Source: Desulforamulus putei DSM 12395 (GTDB lineage Bacteria; Bacillota; Desulfotomaculia; Desulfotomaculales; Desulfotomaculaceae). From it: a stretch of DNA of 64,000 nucleotides. The translations under genes were made by a program, and so were the position numbers. Location: contig NZ_FQUY01000013.1 in NCBI RefSeq assembly GCF_900129195.1, positions 1-64,000 on the forward strand. The letters run 5' to 3'. Of the stretch, positions 1 through 8,349 are shown piece after piece (position 1 is the stretch's first letter; each line of letters begins with the position of its first letter). Under the pieces are notes generated by a model, which searched no databases, was not told where the DNA came from, and was given only the letters and a program-made list of their open reading frames with translations.

Positions 1-241
1 TGTTTAAGTTGCCGGCATCCGCCTGCTTTTTGGTGGACACCCGGGCGTACAGGACGACGCCTTCCTGCCCGGCGTCCAGTTGGCCGGATTGCAAAAGCCT
101 GTTTAGTTCGTCCATGGAATACCGACGCTGACCGCCAGGTAAACGGACAGGCTTGATCAAACCTTGCTTCTCCCAGTTGCGCAGGCTGTTCGGATGTACA
201 CCTAATTTCTTTGCCGCTTTGCTTATGGTTAATAGTTCCAT
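1..241 (-). CDS. IS607-family serine recombinase, N-terminal part (cut by window edge)
   Basis: The reverse strand encodes about 80 residues starting MELLTISKAAKKLGVHPNSL. This is a MerR-like helix-turn-helix (RNWEKQGLIKPVR, GGQRRY), followed by the start of a serine-recombinase catalytic domain (VVLYARVSTKKQADAGNL), whose Ser in ARVS would be the nucleophile. The DNA-binding head before the catalytic domain is the IS607 TnpA arrangement, reversed relative to most resolvases. The 3' end lies beyond position 1, and a tnpB gene may follow there. IS607 enzymes move single elements as circular intermediates with little target specificity (family knowledge). The start ATG at 239-241 is the only one that keeps the helix-turn-helix whole. 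Confidence 0.85.
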   Translation of the reverse strand, partial: MELLTISKAAKKLGVHPNSLRNWEKQGLIKPVRLPGGQRRYSMDELNRLLQSGQLDAGQEGVVLYARVSTKKQADAGNLN

Positions 242-441
242 AAGTTTATTGTATTATATTTGTTATGTTTTATCAAGTATTGTCGGAAATAAGGTAGCTG
301 TTACGAACCTCCTCAATTCACTGCGTTGGCATCTGCCAACTGATAACGACGCCCAGGGCCTCGTTGTTTCATTTTCTAAAGGTTGTTATTTTATCAAAAT
401 TATAGAATTAACATCAACTGTTTATCTGTTTATAATAGATA

Positions 442-1257
442 TCACCTTAATTCAAAAAGGGACTGTTCACTTCTGTTATAAAAATCAATTCCATTATTGG
501 TCAATAAATGACAGTCTACAAAGTTTATTTCTGTTTCCAAACTATTTCTTAAAATAAATCTAATTACGTTTGTGGCATTACCGATTTTAATACCCAAGCC
601 AGTAAAGGAATTATTTACGCTGATCATTGTATTAACTGGGGCCTGTCTATCTAAACTCTGACCGGTACCTTCATACTCATGTTGCTGCCTTTCCGTTGAG
701 CAGTTGAATGCATCCAAATCATAAATTGTATAAATTTCAGTACCGAGTTGTACCTGCTGACCCTTCATACTCATTAACCAATAAAAAAATTCTTTAGACA
801 GATTAATCCCATTGAAAATTGTGGGTCCCCATAATACTGTACGGTTATGTGTTCTTTTTAGTAGTTTTGATCTTATTTTGGGGAAAAAATTATCCGATGA
901 AGCTACTAAAATCTTGACAGAGCCATTAAGTTCAACAAACAACACAGATGCTAAATGAACACCAACTGCTATGTCCCTCGATACATTTGGAGCTTGTTCC
1001 TTTTTAACATTCAAGAATTCTACTTTTGCATATGCCGGTAAGCAACGAACTAACTCACCATTAACATTAAACTCAACAATTGAAGATTGAGTAACCGTGG
1101 CATTCCCGTCTGAAGGGATCCATGCATGGTTAAAAGTAATACCTATGTCTTCTTTGGTTTCTCTATAGTCCCTATTTAATAGAGGTATCACAGTATCTAA
1201 TGACGTATGATTTTCAAGTATCCATTGCTGAACCTTTTTCTTTTTACCGTCAAACAT
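442..1257 (-). CDS. Hypothetical protein, third gene of an unknown three-gene cassette
   Basis: I do not recognise this 271-residue protein. It is soluble, with no signal peptide or membrane segment, a basic N-terminus (FDGKKKKVQQW) and mixed alpha/beta composition. The start is supported by GAGGGAGG four bases before the ATG. It lies downstream of two overlapping genes (1585-2298 and 2285-2821) on the same strand, separated by about 330 non-coding bases, so it may have its own promoter. It sits between an IS607 remnant and a nuclease plus type I restriction genes, a setting where anti-phage systems are often found. That role is inferred from position only. Confidence 0.6.
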   Translation of the reverse strand: MFDGKKKKVQQWILENHTSLDTVIPLLNRDYRETKEDIGITFNHAWIPSDGNATVTQSSIVEFNVNGELVRCLPAYAKVEFLNVKKEQAPNVSRDIAVGVHLASVLFVELNGSVKILVASSDNFFPKIRSKLLKRTHNRTVLWGPTIFNGINLSKEFFYWLMSMKGQQVQLGTEIYTIYDLDAFNCSTERQQHEYEGTGQSLDRQAPVNTMISVNNSFTGLGIKIGNATNVIRFILRNSLETEINFVDCHLLTNNGIDFYNRSEQSLFELR

Positions 1258-1584
1258 TAGTTACCTCCCTCTATAATCTTGCATTTTCTAAAGATATCTC
1301 GCTGGATCTTAGATTTTCACATTTTCAAGGACAAGATTTATGGTCAAGTTTTACATTAATGTATTATTATGGATGTGAATGTGTATACCAACAAAACTGC
1401 GTCCTTTTTAAGTTATTGCGGCCATTGGAATCCACATACTCTCCGGCGGCGTACCCTCCCATTTCTCACAGGGTCATGGCCCTAAATTTCTTCGTTCTGC
1501 CTGCCCATGAGGTGGTTGTCAGTCATGCTCCTATGCTGGGTCTGTGCCCTTAAGGATGTTATTCAATCTGACTAATCCTGGCTC
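1258..1584. other. Non-coding segment, possible fossil mobile-element end
   Basis: I see no credible gene. On the minus strand the part near 1440-1584 is GC-rich, contains short self-complementary stretches such as AGGGCCATGACCCT, and differs in composition from the AT-rich genes on both sides. It could be the non-coding end of an insertion sequence or a structured leader for the 442-1257 gene. I could not assign it to a family. Confidence 0.3.
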
Positions 1585-2298
1585 CTACATGATTTCTTTC
1601 TTTAAACCATTATAGTCTCTATAAAACTTAATAAGATGTTTACTATCTCTATCATTAACATCATAAATCAACCTGTGTAGAAAAGAAATTGATTTTTTAT
1701 CAATAGCATATTCTGGCATTATGCTAACATCACAATTACAATTTATATCAGCATCTCTGTTTTCTGCAATTATAAACTCAAAACACCTTGTGAGGGTTCC
1801 TTGCCCTTTCCCTAATAACTGCTTAACCATTTCGGATAAGTCAATAATAAAACCACTAGAATATCTTCTAATTAAATGATTTACTTCTGGTATTAAGGTA
1901 AAATAATCTTCTGGAACAGTGTTTACAATGATACCGCATGGCTTTCCTTTAAGCATCCTAAGCGCAATCCATGAAAATAAACTACTACTTTTCTTAATCT
2001 TTATTTCTACCCTGACAGTCCTTTCAGCTTCACTATTAAGAGTATAATAAAAGTAGTTTGTTCTATCTTCACCTGTTACTTTATTTTCTAGTGATATTGA
2101 TATAATTAATGGTCGTGTAAAATATTTGAAATATGATACAACAAAATAAAGCGACATCGCCACCAAAGTAACAACTGAAACCCTAGCAACGTTAGCAAAA
2201 GCTGCTGTGCTAGGGTCCAATAAGTATGCACTAAAGGCAATCAAAAATTTTAAAATTTCTATAGGCAGTTGGGGAAAACTATTTTTAAGTATTTTCAT
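1585..2298 (-). CDS. Hypothetical membrane protein, second gene of the unknown cassette
   Basis: A 237-residue protein with two predicted N-terminal membrane segments, about residues 12-30 and 36-58 (ANVARVSVVTLVAMSLYFVV). A soluble domain of about 175 residues follows, probably cytosolic, with no motif I recognise. Its start overlaps the end of the 2285-2821 gene by 14 bases, so the two are probably translationally coupled. A membrane-anchored effector next to soluble partners is common in abortive-infection and other defence modules (established pattern). Nothing in this sequence proves such a role. Confidence 0.6.
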   Translation of the reverse strand: MKILKNSFPQLPIEILKFLIAFSAYLLDPSTAAFANVARVSVVTLVAMSLYFVVSYFKYFTRPLIISISLENKVTGEDRTNYFYYTLNSEAERTVRVEIKIKKSSSLFSWIALRMLKGKPCGIIVNTVPEDYFTLIPEVNHLIRRYSSGFIIDLSEMVKQLLGKGQGTLTRCFEFIIAENRDADINCNCDVSIMPEYAIDKKSISFLHRLIYDVNDRDSKHLIKFYRDYNGLKKEIM

Positions 2299-2821
2299 TT
2301 AGGCCCTCTTGAAGATACCTGCTTTGACCAACAATAACCGGCCAAAGTAAATTATCACTTAACAATCGTTGAAAATCTTGTTCGGTTGAGTAAGTCTCCA
2401 GCACCCCGGTTGAAGTAATTTTGAATTCTACATTTCTATAAACAAATACTATTGACTTGATCTCTGTTCCATACTCCTGGTTAAGCTCAATAATGTAATC
2501 AAGCAATCCGGTATAATTTCTTGTTTCTATAAAATTGTTAATGTCACATATTTCTTCTGATTGATCATTAAGATTTGTAAGATTAACTTTTTTTATAAAT
2601 ATTCCTAGCTTAGGTGCATGTATGATTAGTTCTGCAAACCATCTCTGTAGAATGTGTACCTCTCGTAACCCAACAGATTTAACCAGAGATATACGTTCTT
2701 TTTTTTCTATCTTTAAGGTATCAATTCCTACAAGATTACAGCAGTTAAAATTATAAATACCTGGGGAAGCGTTATTAGATATTTTCCGCCAATCTTGTTC
2801 GTAAAGGAAAATACTCTTCAT
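2285..2821 (-). CDS. Hypothetical protein, first gene of the unknown cassette
   Basis: A 178-residue protein of unknown family. I place the start at the ATG ending at 2821 (MKSIFLYEQDWRK) because AAGGGGGG lies a few bases upstream. The longer frame running back to 2935 has no ribosome site and an unlikely sequence. The protein is soluble and alternates hydrophobic and charged stretches (GTEIKSIVFVYRNVEFKITS). It leads a coupled pair with the membrane protein at 1585-2298 and is preceded by an AT-rich stretch that could hold a promoter. Confidence 0.6.
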   Translation of the reverse strand: MKSIFLYEQDWRKISNNASPGIYNFNCCNLVGIDTLKIEKKERISLVKSVGLREVHILQRWFAELIIHAPKLGIFIKKVNLTNLNDQSEEICDINNFIETRNYTGLLDYIIELNQEYGTEIKSIVFVYRNVEFKITSTGVLETYSTEQDFQRLLSDNLLWPVIVGQSRYLQEGLNENT

Positions 2822-3007
2822 AACCGCACCCCCCTTAAGAAAAATTCCATGCAACATGGTACATGTATATATTGACATTTTACTGTTTATATCCTTATTT
2901 GTAAATTTCCATTTTATTCTTTGCATCTGATACAAATTACACTACCTCTTGTTTTATTGCGTTTACTGTCCTGCATTGAAAATTTACTTACTTTTAAGAT
3001 ATTGAAC

Positions 3008-3070
3008 TACTCCCGCCTATAGAGGCGGGAGATTCCGCCGCTTGTAGAAGCGGCGGTCTTCTGCTGAAAA
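3008..3070 (-). repeat. IS200/IS605-type right-end hairpins (solo remnant)
   Basis: Two adjacent perfect hairpins, CCGCCGCTT..AAGCGGCGG and CTCCCGCCTCTATAGGCGGGAG, followed on the minus strand by TAGTTCA. This matches the hairpin plus TAGTTCAC ending seen at 18699 and 16285 in this window. It is probably a leftover right end of a TnpB-carrying element. Lying just after the nuclease gene, it may now act as its terminator. Confidence 0.6.
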
Positions 3071-3083
3071 GATGATAAAAAGA

Positions 3084-3971
3084 CTAAACCTTACTCCTGC
3101 GGTAACCGGCTGCCTGTGCCTCTTCCTCGGTGAAGAACCAGGCCTCGGGTATGGTTTTATCATAATACCGTCCACCGGGGACGTGGTAAATCTTCTCCCC
3201 TTTACTATTGATATTACCTTTAATGGTTTCTCCGTTGGGGCCGGGGCCTTTGGACAAAGACATTGGAGCAGACTGGGCGGTCTGCCCCTGGCCCTGGGAG
3301 TACTGGCCGCCGCTGCTCCAGAGGCCGCGGCCACCTTCTCTTGCTTCCCGCTGTAGTTTTACGAAAAGATCGGCATACTTGACGTTGGGCGGAATGGTCA
3401 TAACCTGGGCGTAACCGTCCAGCAACAGCTTGGCGTTGTACATCTTAGCCCGCACCTCCGACTCACTATCGGAAGCCGGCTGCTCCAACCAGATATAAGC
3501 CAGCAATCGCCCGTATTTATCCCTTTCCTGAACATCCTTTTGCAACCAGATTTGTTTACCATCCAGTTGCGAGCGGGTAAATTTTTCTGCCTCGGGTCCA
3601 TAATATTCCACTGGTTTACTGGGGTGGTGGGTTTCCGGGGTATTAACCCCAATCATGCGCACCGTTTCATCCCGGCCGTTGATACTGACGTGTACGGTAT
3701 CACCGTCTATCACCCGGGTGACAGTGGCTTTAAGTAGTGGTAGGGTTTTATTTTCTCCCTGCACAGTGGTGGTAGTTTTAGTTTGGGTTTGAGCCGCCAG
3801 GGATACCTGCTGTGCTCCGGCAGCTAAACTCATCTGTTTTACCTCACTGGTAGAAGTACTTCCACAACCACTGAAGACTACAGTAAAAAGCATTAAAACA
3901 ATGAAGGTTAGACTTATGCACCAGGTACCTTTTACCTTGTTATAGATAAAATTGAATCGTCTTAATTCCAT
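3084..3971 (-). CDS. Secreted thermonuclease-like lipoprotein (SNase domain)
   Basis: A 295-residue protein with a lipoprotein signal (hydrophobic stretch ending VVFSGC, Cys36 as the lipidation site), so it should be anchored outside the cell. Residues about 80-220 form a staphylococcal-nuclease domain, with ATVTRVIDGDTVHV, VRMIGVNTPETHHP and ERDKYGRLLAYIW carrying the expected Asp, Arg and Glu active-site positions. Such enzymes cut DNA and RNA in a calcium-dependent way (family knowledge). A Gln/Gly-rich linker leads to a C-terminal domain of about 50 residues (GEKIYHVPGGRYYDKT..EEAQAAGYR), a module often found attached to these nucleases. AGAGGAGA precedes the ATG. On a mobile element it may degrade extracellular DNA, but this is inferred. 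Confidence 0.88.
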   Translation of the reverse strand: MELRRFNFIYNKVKGTWCISLTFIVLMLFTVVFSGCGSTSTSEVKQMSLAAGAQQVSLAAQTQTKTTTTVQGENKTLPLLKATVTRVIDGDTVHVSINGRDETVRMIGVNTPETHHPSKPVEYYGPEAEKFTRSQLDGKQIWLQKDVQERDKYGRLLAYIWLEQPASDSESEVRAKMYNAKLLLDGYAQVMTIPPNVKYADLFVKLQREAREGGRGLWSSGGQYSQGQGQTAQSAPMSLSKGPGPNGETIKGNINSKGEKIYHVPGGRYYDKTIPEAWFFTEEEAQAAGYRRSKV

Positions 3972-4004
3972 AAAATTATCTCCTCTTTTTACGAAGTTTT
4001 CCGC

Positions 4005-6995
4005 TTATATTTCCACATTGTGCAGTTTCTCATAAACTTTAGGGAGTAAAAATTCCATTAAGGCATTGGCAAATTGTTCATCATCAAGTATTTTCATAAA
4101 GAATTTTTCATTCTGACTCATCCTATCAACTACCTTACCCATAAATGCCTTTTGAAAAGCATAGCGGAAATCTTCTATAGTATTATTTTTTGCTTTAGTA
4201 ACCATTTCCGCATCACGGGTAAAATCTTCTTTAATCTGTTCCACCGATAACTGTTCTGCTGGAGTAAAATCAGTACCGAAACGTTTATTAAGCTGTTCAA
4301 TAATGGTGGAAAGCTGTTCCTTTTGTTCTTCTGTTTTTCCATTACCAACAAACCTGACTGGCGTCAAAGGTATGGTATTATCCTTAGGACAAAGCGAAAG
4401 GCTTCCCTCGAAAGTTTTTTTGTTCGTATAGTATTCTAAAGCCACTTTATCCGTTAAATCTATGCGGGAAGTTTTGCTTTTGGGGAGTTTCTTCAAAAGA
4501 TAAGTCAGGTACAGGTACAGCTTAAAAAGCTCCACATCTTCAAAGGGTGTGATTTGGAGCAGGAAGGAATACAATCTGGTGAATTTCACAGCTTGACTGT
4601 TAAAATCATTCCCCGTGTCTTCGGAAAGCTCTTTAAAACGTTTCACGCCAGCATCAATAATTGAATTCATTTTTGCCCTGTCACGGGAAGTTTTCTCCCC
4701 GTCAGGTTTATAGTAAAGCTTTGCAAATTTCGTTACTTCTTCTTTCAGATATACACTGTATGCATCCAGTTTTGTTTGCAGGTCATAGACTAGGTTGGGA
4801 TCAGTGGTTTCTTCCACAATTGTTTTTTCATAGTAAGGCTTAAAGGCTTCCTGAATATCCTCTGCCTTGTTGACAAAATCTAATATAAACGTATCATTTT
4901 TGCCAGGGCATGTGCGGTTGAGCCTGGAGAGGGTCTGCACCGCCTTTACTCCTGAAAGTTTCTTGTCCACATACATGGTGTGGAGCAATGGCTGATCAAA
5001 ACCTGTCTGGTATTTTTCTGCCACTAAAAGAACTTGGTATTCGTCTGTTTCAAATTTGGCAGGAAGCTCAGTTTCCCTGATATTGTTCATTTGGGATTCT
5101 GTATAATCAATTCCTCCGTCCTGCACTGTTCCCGAAAAAGCCACTAAGGTTTTCAAATCCTTATAACCTTTTTTTCTGATGTAATCATCAAAAGCCAATT
5201 TATACCTTACAGCATGCAGCCTTGAACTGGTTACTACCATTGCCTTAGCCCTGCCGCCGATCTTGTGCATGGTGATATTGCGGAAATGCTCCACCATGAT
5301 TTCCGTTTTCTGGGCAATATTGTGGGGATGAAGGCTGACAAAACGAGTCAGGGCTTTGGTGGCTTTCGCTTTATCGAAAGCTGGATCGTCCTCTATTTTT
5401 TTGGCGATCTTGTAGTAAGTCTCATAGGTTACATAGTTCTGCAGGACATCGAGGATAAAGCCTTCTTCAATAGCCTGACGCATAGAATAAAGATGGAAGG
5501 GATGAGGCAGACCGTCAGGATCTTTGGTGCCGAACAACTCCAGGGTCTTTGCCTTGGGGGTAGCAGTAAAGGCAAAGAAACTGATATTGCTCTGAGGTCC
5601 CCGTTTTTTCAGTGTATTTAAGATTTTTTCATCAGCATCTTCGTATTTGTTTTCTGCTTCTTCGTCCAAACGTTGAGCTTCTTCCAAAGAGTTTGCCGAC
5701 AGAACTTCCTTCAAAGCACCCATATTCTCTCCAGCGGAACTGGAATGTGCTTCGTCAATTATAACGGCATACCTGCGTTTTTCAAACTCTGCCACTTTAT
5801 CGAGGATAAAAGGAAATTTCTGCAGGGTGGAAACAATGATCCTTGCCCCGCCCTTCAGTGCTTCGGCAAGCTGGCTGGAATCCTTATCAATTTTCTGAAC
5901 AACCCCGTATTTGTGTTCCAATTGGTAGATGCTTTCCTGAAGCTGTTTGTCCAACACCCGCCTGTCGGTAATGACCACAACGGTATCAAATACCGAATTG
6001 TCTTGATTATCATGCAGGTTTGCCAGACGGTGGGCAAGCCAGGAAATGGTATTGGTTTTTCCTGACCCTGCACTGTGCTGGATGAGGTAATTCTGCCCTG
6101 CGCATTTTTCCTTTGCATCCTGCTCCAGTTTCCTTACGGCATCCAACTGGTGATAGCGTGGAAAAATCAATGTTTCCTTGATGTGTTTTTTGCCTTTATC
6201 GTCTTTGAGTTCTTCTTTTTTGAGGAAAACAAATTTCTGGACAATGTCCAGTAGGATGTCCTTCTGCAGCACTTCATTCCAGAGGTAGTCGGTTTTAAGA
6301 CCATCAGGGTTTTCGGGGTTGCCCTTGCCACCGTTACAACCTTTGTTAAAAGGCAGGAAGACTGTCTTTTCGCCCGCAATTTTTGTGGTCATGTATGCTT
6401 CGTCGGTATCTACGGCAAAGCAGACCACCGCCCGCTTTTTAAATTGAAAAAGAATCTCGTTGGGGCTTCTGTCTTTTCTGTACTGGCGGATGGCGTCTTC
6501 ATAAGACTGCCCCGTGAAAGCGTTTTTAAGCTCCAGCACTACAACAGGCAAGCCGTTGATAAAGATGACCATATCCACACTGTTTTCGTTTTTAGTGCTG
6601 TAGTGAACCTGTCTTGTTACCGAAATCCTGTTCTTGTTATATAGCTCAATCATTTCGGCGTTCAAACCGCTGGCAGGCTTAAAGTATGCCAGATCGAGGT
6701 TGGCGGTGTAATCCCTGATACCGTGCCGTAAGACATCCACCATACCCCGATTAGCAAGTTCCTGATTTAAGCGGTAGAGAATTTTCGCTTTATATTGGTC
6801 TTTATATGCTTCCTTAAACTTCTGGATCTTTTTTGGCTGGGTGTCCTCCAGGAAGTTAAACAGCATTTTGGTGTCAATGGCGTATTCCCTGTCGAAATCG
6901 GCGGGATCGCCTTTGATATATCCGCCTTTTAACAGGCACTCTTCTACATATTCTTCAAAACCTTTTTCGGAAAGCTCTACGGGTGTTTTAGGCAT
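4005..6995 (-). CDS. hsdR: Type I restriction enzyme R subunit (HsdR)
   Basis: At 996 residues this has the usual HsdR length. The N-terminal nuclease has a PD-(D/E)xK signature (Asp141 in SVDMVIF and ELK at 155-157 in VVVLELKNAF). The translocase core has Walker A HSAGSGKTNT near 307-316, a DEAH box (VIIDEAHSSSAGEN), FTATPK and the motif VI region GVKAVQTLSRLNRT. It pumps DNA with ATP and cuts at a distance from unmodified sites, in complex with HsdM and HsdS (family knowledge). Its ATG lies one base past the hsdS stop, so it is the last gene of the hsdM-hsdS-hsdR operon. No frameshift is seen and it should be active. Confidence 0.96.
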   Translation of the reverse strand: MPKTPVELSEKGFEEYVEECLLKGGYIKGDPADFDREYAIDTKMLFNFLEDTQPKKIQKFKEAYKDQYKAKILYRLNQELANRGMVDVLRHGIRDYTANLDLAYFKPASGLNAEMIELYNKNRISVTRQVHYSTKNENSVDMVIFINGLPVVVLELKNAFTGQSYEDAIRQYRKDRSPNEILFQFKKRAVVCFAVDTDEAYMTTKIAGEKTVFLPFNKGCNGGKGNPENPDGLKTDYLWNEVLQKDILLDIVQKFVFLKKEELKDDKGKKHIKETLIFPRYHQLDAVRKLEQDAKEKCAGQNYLIQHSAGSGKTNTISWLAHRLANLHDNQDNSVFDTVVVITDRRVLDKQLQESIYQLEHKYGVVQKIDKDSSQLAEALKGGARIIVSTLQKFPFILDKVAEFEKRRYAVIIDEAHSSSAGENMGALKEVLSANSLEEAQRLDEEAENKYEDADEKILNTLKKRGPQSNISFFAFTATPKAKTLELFGTKDPDGLPHPFHLYSMRQAIEEGFILDVLQNYVTYETYYKIAKKIEDDPAFDKAKATKALTRFVSLHPHNIAQKTEIMVEHFRNITMHKIGGRAKAMVVTSSRLHAVRYKLAFDDYIRKKGYKDLKTLVAFSGTVQDGGIDYTESQMNNIRETELPAKFETDEYQVLLVAEKYQTGFDQPLLHTMYVDKKLSGVKAVQTLSRLNRTCPGKNDTFILDFVNKAEDIQEAFKPYYEKTIVEETTDPNLVYDLQTKLDAYSVYLKEEVTKFAKLYYKPDGEKTSRDRAKMNSIIDAGVKRFKELSEDTGNDFNSQAVKFTRLYSFLLQITPFEDVELFKLYLYLTYLLKKLPKSKTSRIDLTDKVALEYYTNKKTFEGSLSLCPKDNTIPLTPVRFVGNGKTEEQKEQLSTIIEQLNKRFGTDFTPAEQLSVEQIKEDFTRDAEMVTKAKNNTIEDFRYAFQKAFMGKVVDRMSQNEKFFMKILDDEQFANALMEFLLPKVYEKLHNVEI

Positions 6996-6996
6996 T

Positions 6997-8349
6997 TTAT
7001 GCCACTCCTTCCGTATTTGGAGTAAAGTCCCTCACATCAATTTTACCTGTAACGGCTTCGGAAATAAGGGACTGGCGGTATTCTTTGAATTTGGCGATTT
7101 GGGTTTGGATGTTTTTTATTAATCCGTCAAAAAGTATATAGATTTTATTAATATTTTCTAATATTAACATTTGTTCTTGAACATTAGGCAAGGGTATAGC
7201 AATATTTTTCAAAGTATCCGAATAAATAACTTCAATTGTTGTAGCATTGCTTTGATAAAATAGCTGGTTACTCACGATATTTGTATTATTGAAAATAAGT
7301 TGAAGGTATTCAGAAATAATCTTTGAATTATCAACTTGTAGTCTTATTAAACAGGGATGTAGTATTCCTATTTCACAATCTTGAGGCAATATTCCTACCT
7401 TTCCGATAGTTCCCCTTGTAGTAACAAGAATATCGCCAGGATATACAGTGAAAGCCCGCAACTCTTTATATTTTTCATATGATGTATAGTTATCTCCATT
7501 TATAAAATCATTGTCTAAAACATTTCTCTGGTTATATACCTTAATTTCTCCTTCTTTCATTTCTTCAGATTTTAATTGGCTACCAAAAGGCCCTGGTTTA
7601 ATTGCATCTTTTTTGCTAACAAGCAAATGTTTAATCCTTTTCACTTCCCAATGTTCTGGTATTTCCCCAATCCACTCTACGCCCGAATCCTTCATGGGCA
7701 CATTCTTGTTAAGCCCTTGAGTAACAGCTTCACTGATAATCGCCTGCCGCTTTTTCTGCAGAAGCTGGATCAGTTTTTCCTTATCGGCAATAAGGCTGTC
7801 AATTTGCGCTGTTTTTTGGTCGAGGAAATCGGCAATGGCTCTTTGTTCGTTTTTATGAGGAAATGCCAATTTAAAATGTTCAAAATCATGCCTTGATAGA
7901 TACTGCTGTATTGCACCTTCACCAAGATGCTGCAGTCTTTTTGAACTTGCATTAATGGCATAGTATAAAAAAATAGAATCTAAATCTTTAATAGGCACTA
8001 TTCCTATAAAAGTTTGATTCGATATGAGTGGTCTTTTAACAATAACCGTTGTCCCCATATTACAACTACACGTACATAAAACAGTCCCAATAGGATATAC
8101 CTTAAGATTCATTTTCTTAACTAATTCTTTTGAAACTCTTTGCTCTGATTTTGAATCCTCAATATATTTACCATCAACATCTTCTATTCTAATCCAAGGT
8201 ATATCACCATTAAATTCTGTAGGCTTATCTCTCATTGGAACAATCATTCTTGCTCTATATCCTAATTTTGTAATATTCCAGTGTTCTGGTATCTCCCCAA
8301 TCCACTCCACGCCCGAATCTTTATATTTCTCATACCTCTTATAAGCCAT
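6997..8349 (-). CDS. hsdS: Type I restriction enzyme specificity subunit (HsdS)
   Basis: The 450-residue protein has two target-recognition domains, each opening with the same phrase, SGVEWIGEIPEHW (about residues 12-24 and 226-238). A helical spacer follows the first (DQKTAQIDSLIADKEKLIQLLQKKRQ) and a matching one closes the protein (QIAKFKEYRQSLISEAVTGKIDVRD). These read the two halves of a split DNA site and dock HsdM. The start overlaps the end of hsdM by 11 bases, which implies coupling. The duplicated phrase is also conserved at DNA level and could let half-domains swap by recombination, a known route to new specificities. The recognised sequence cannot be read from the protein. Confidence 0.95.
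   Translation of the reverse strand: MAYKRYEKYKDSGVEWIGEIPEHWNITKLGYRARMIVPMRDKPTEFNGDIPWIRIEDVDGKYIEDSKSEQRVSKELVKKMNLKVYPIGTVLCTCSCNMGTTVIVKRPLISNQTFIGIVPIKDLDSIFLYYAINASSKRLQHLGEGAIQQYLSRHDFEHFKLAFPHKNEQRAIADFLDQKTAQIDSLIADKEKLIQLLQKKRQAIISEAVTQGLNKNVPMKDSGVEWIGEIPEHWEVKRIKHLLVSKKDAIKPGPFGSQLKSEEMKEGEIKVYNQRNVLDNDFINGDNYTSYEKYKELRAFTVYPGDILVTTRGTIGKVGILPQDCEIGILHPCLIRLQVDNSKIISEYLQLIFNNTNIVSNQLFYQSNATTIEVIYSDTLKNIAIPLPNVQEQMLILENINKIYILFDGLIKNIQTQIAKFKEYRQSLISEAVTGKIDVRDFTPNTEGVA

Noticed and set aside
153-557. Plus-strand frame at the left edge
   Set aside because: It is antisense to the IS607 recombinase helix-turn-helix and to the end of the 442-1257 gene, and its sequence has no family features.
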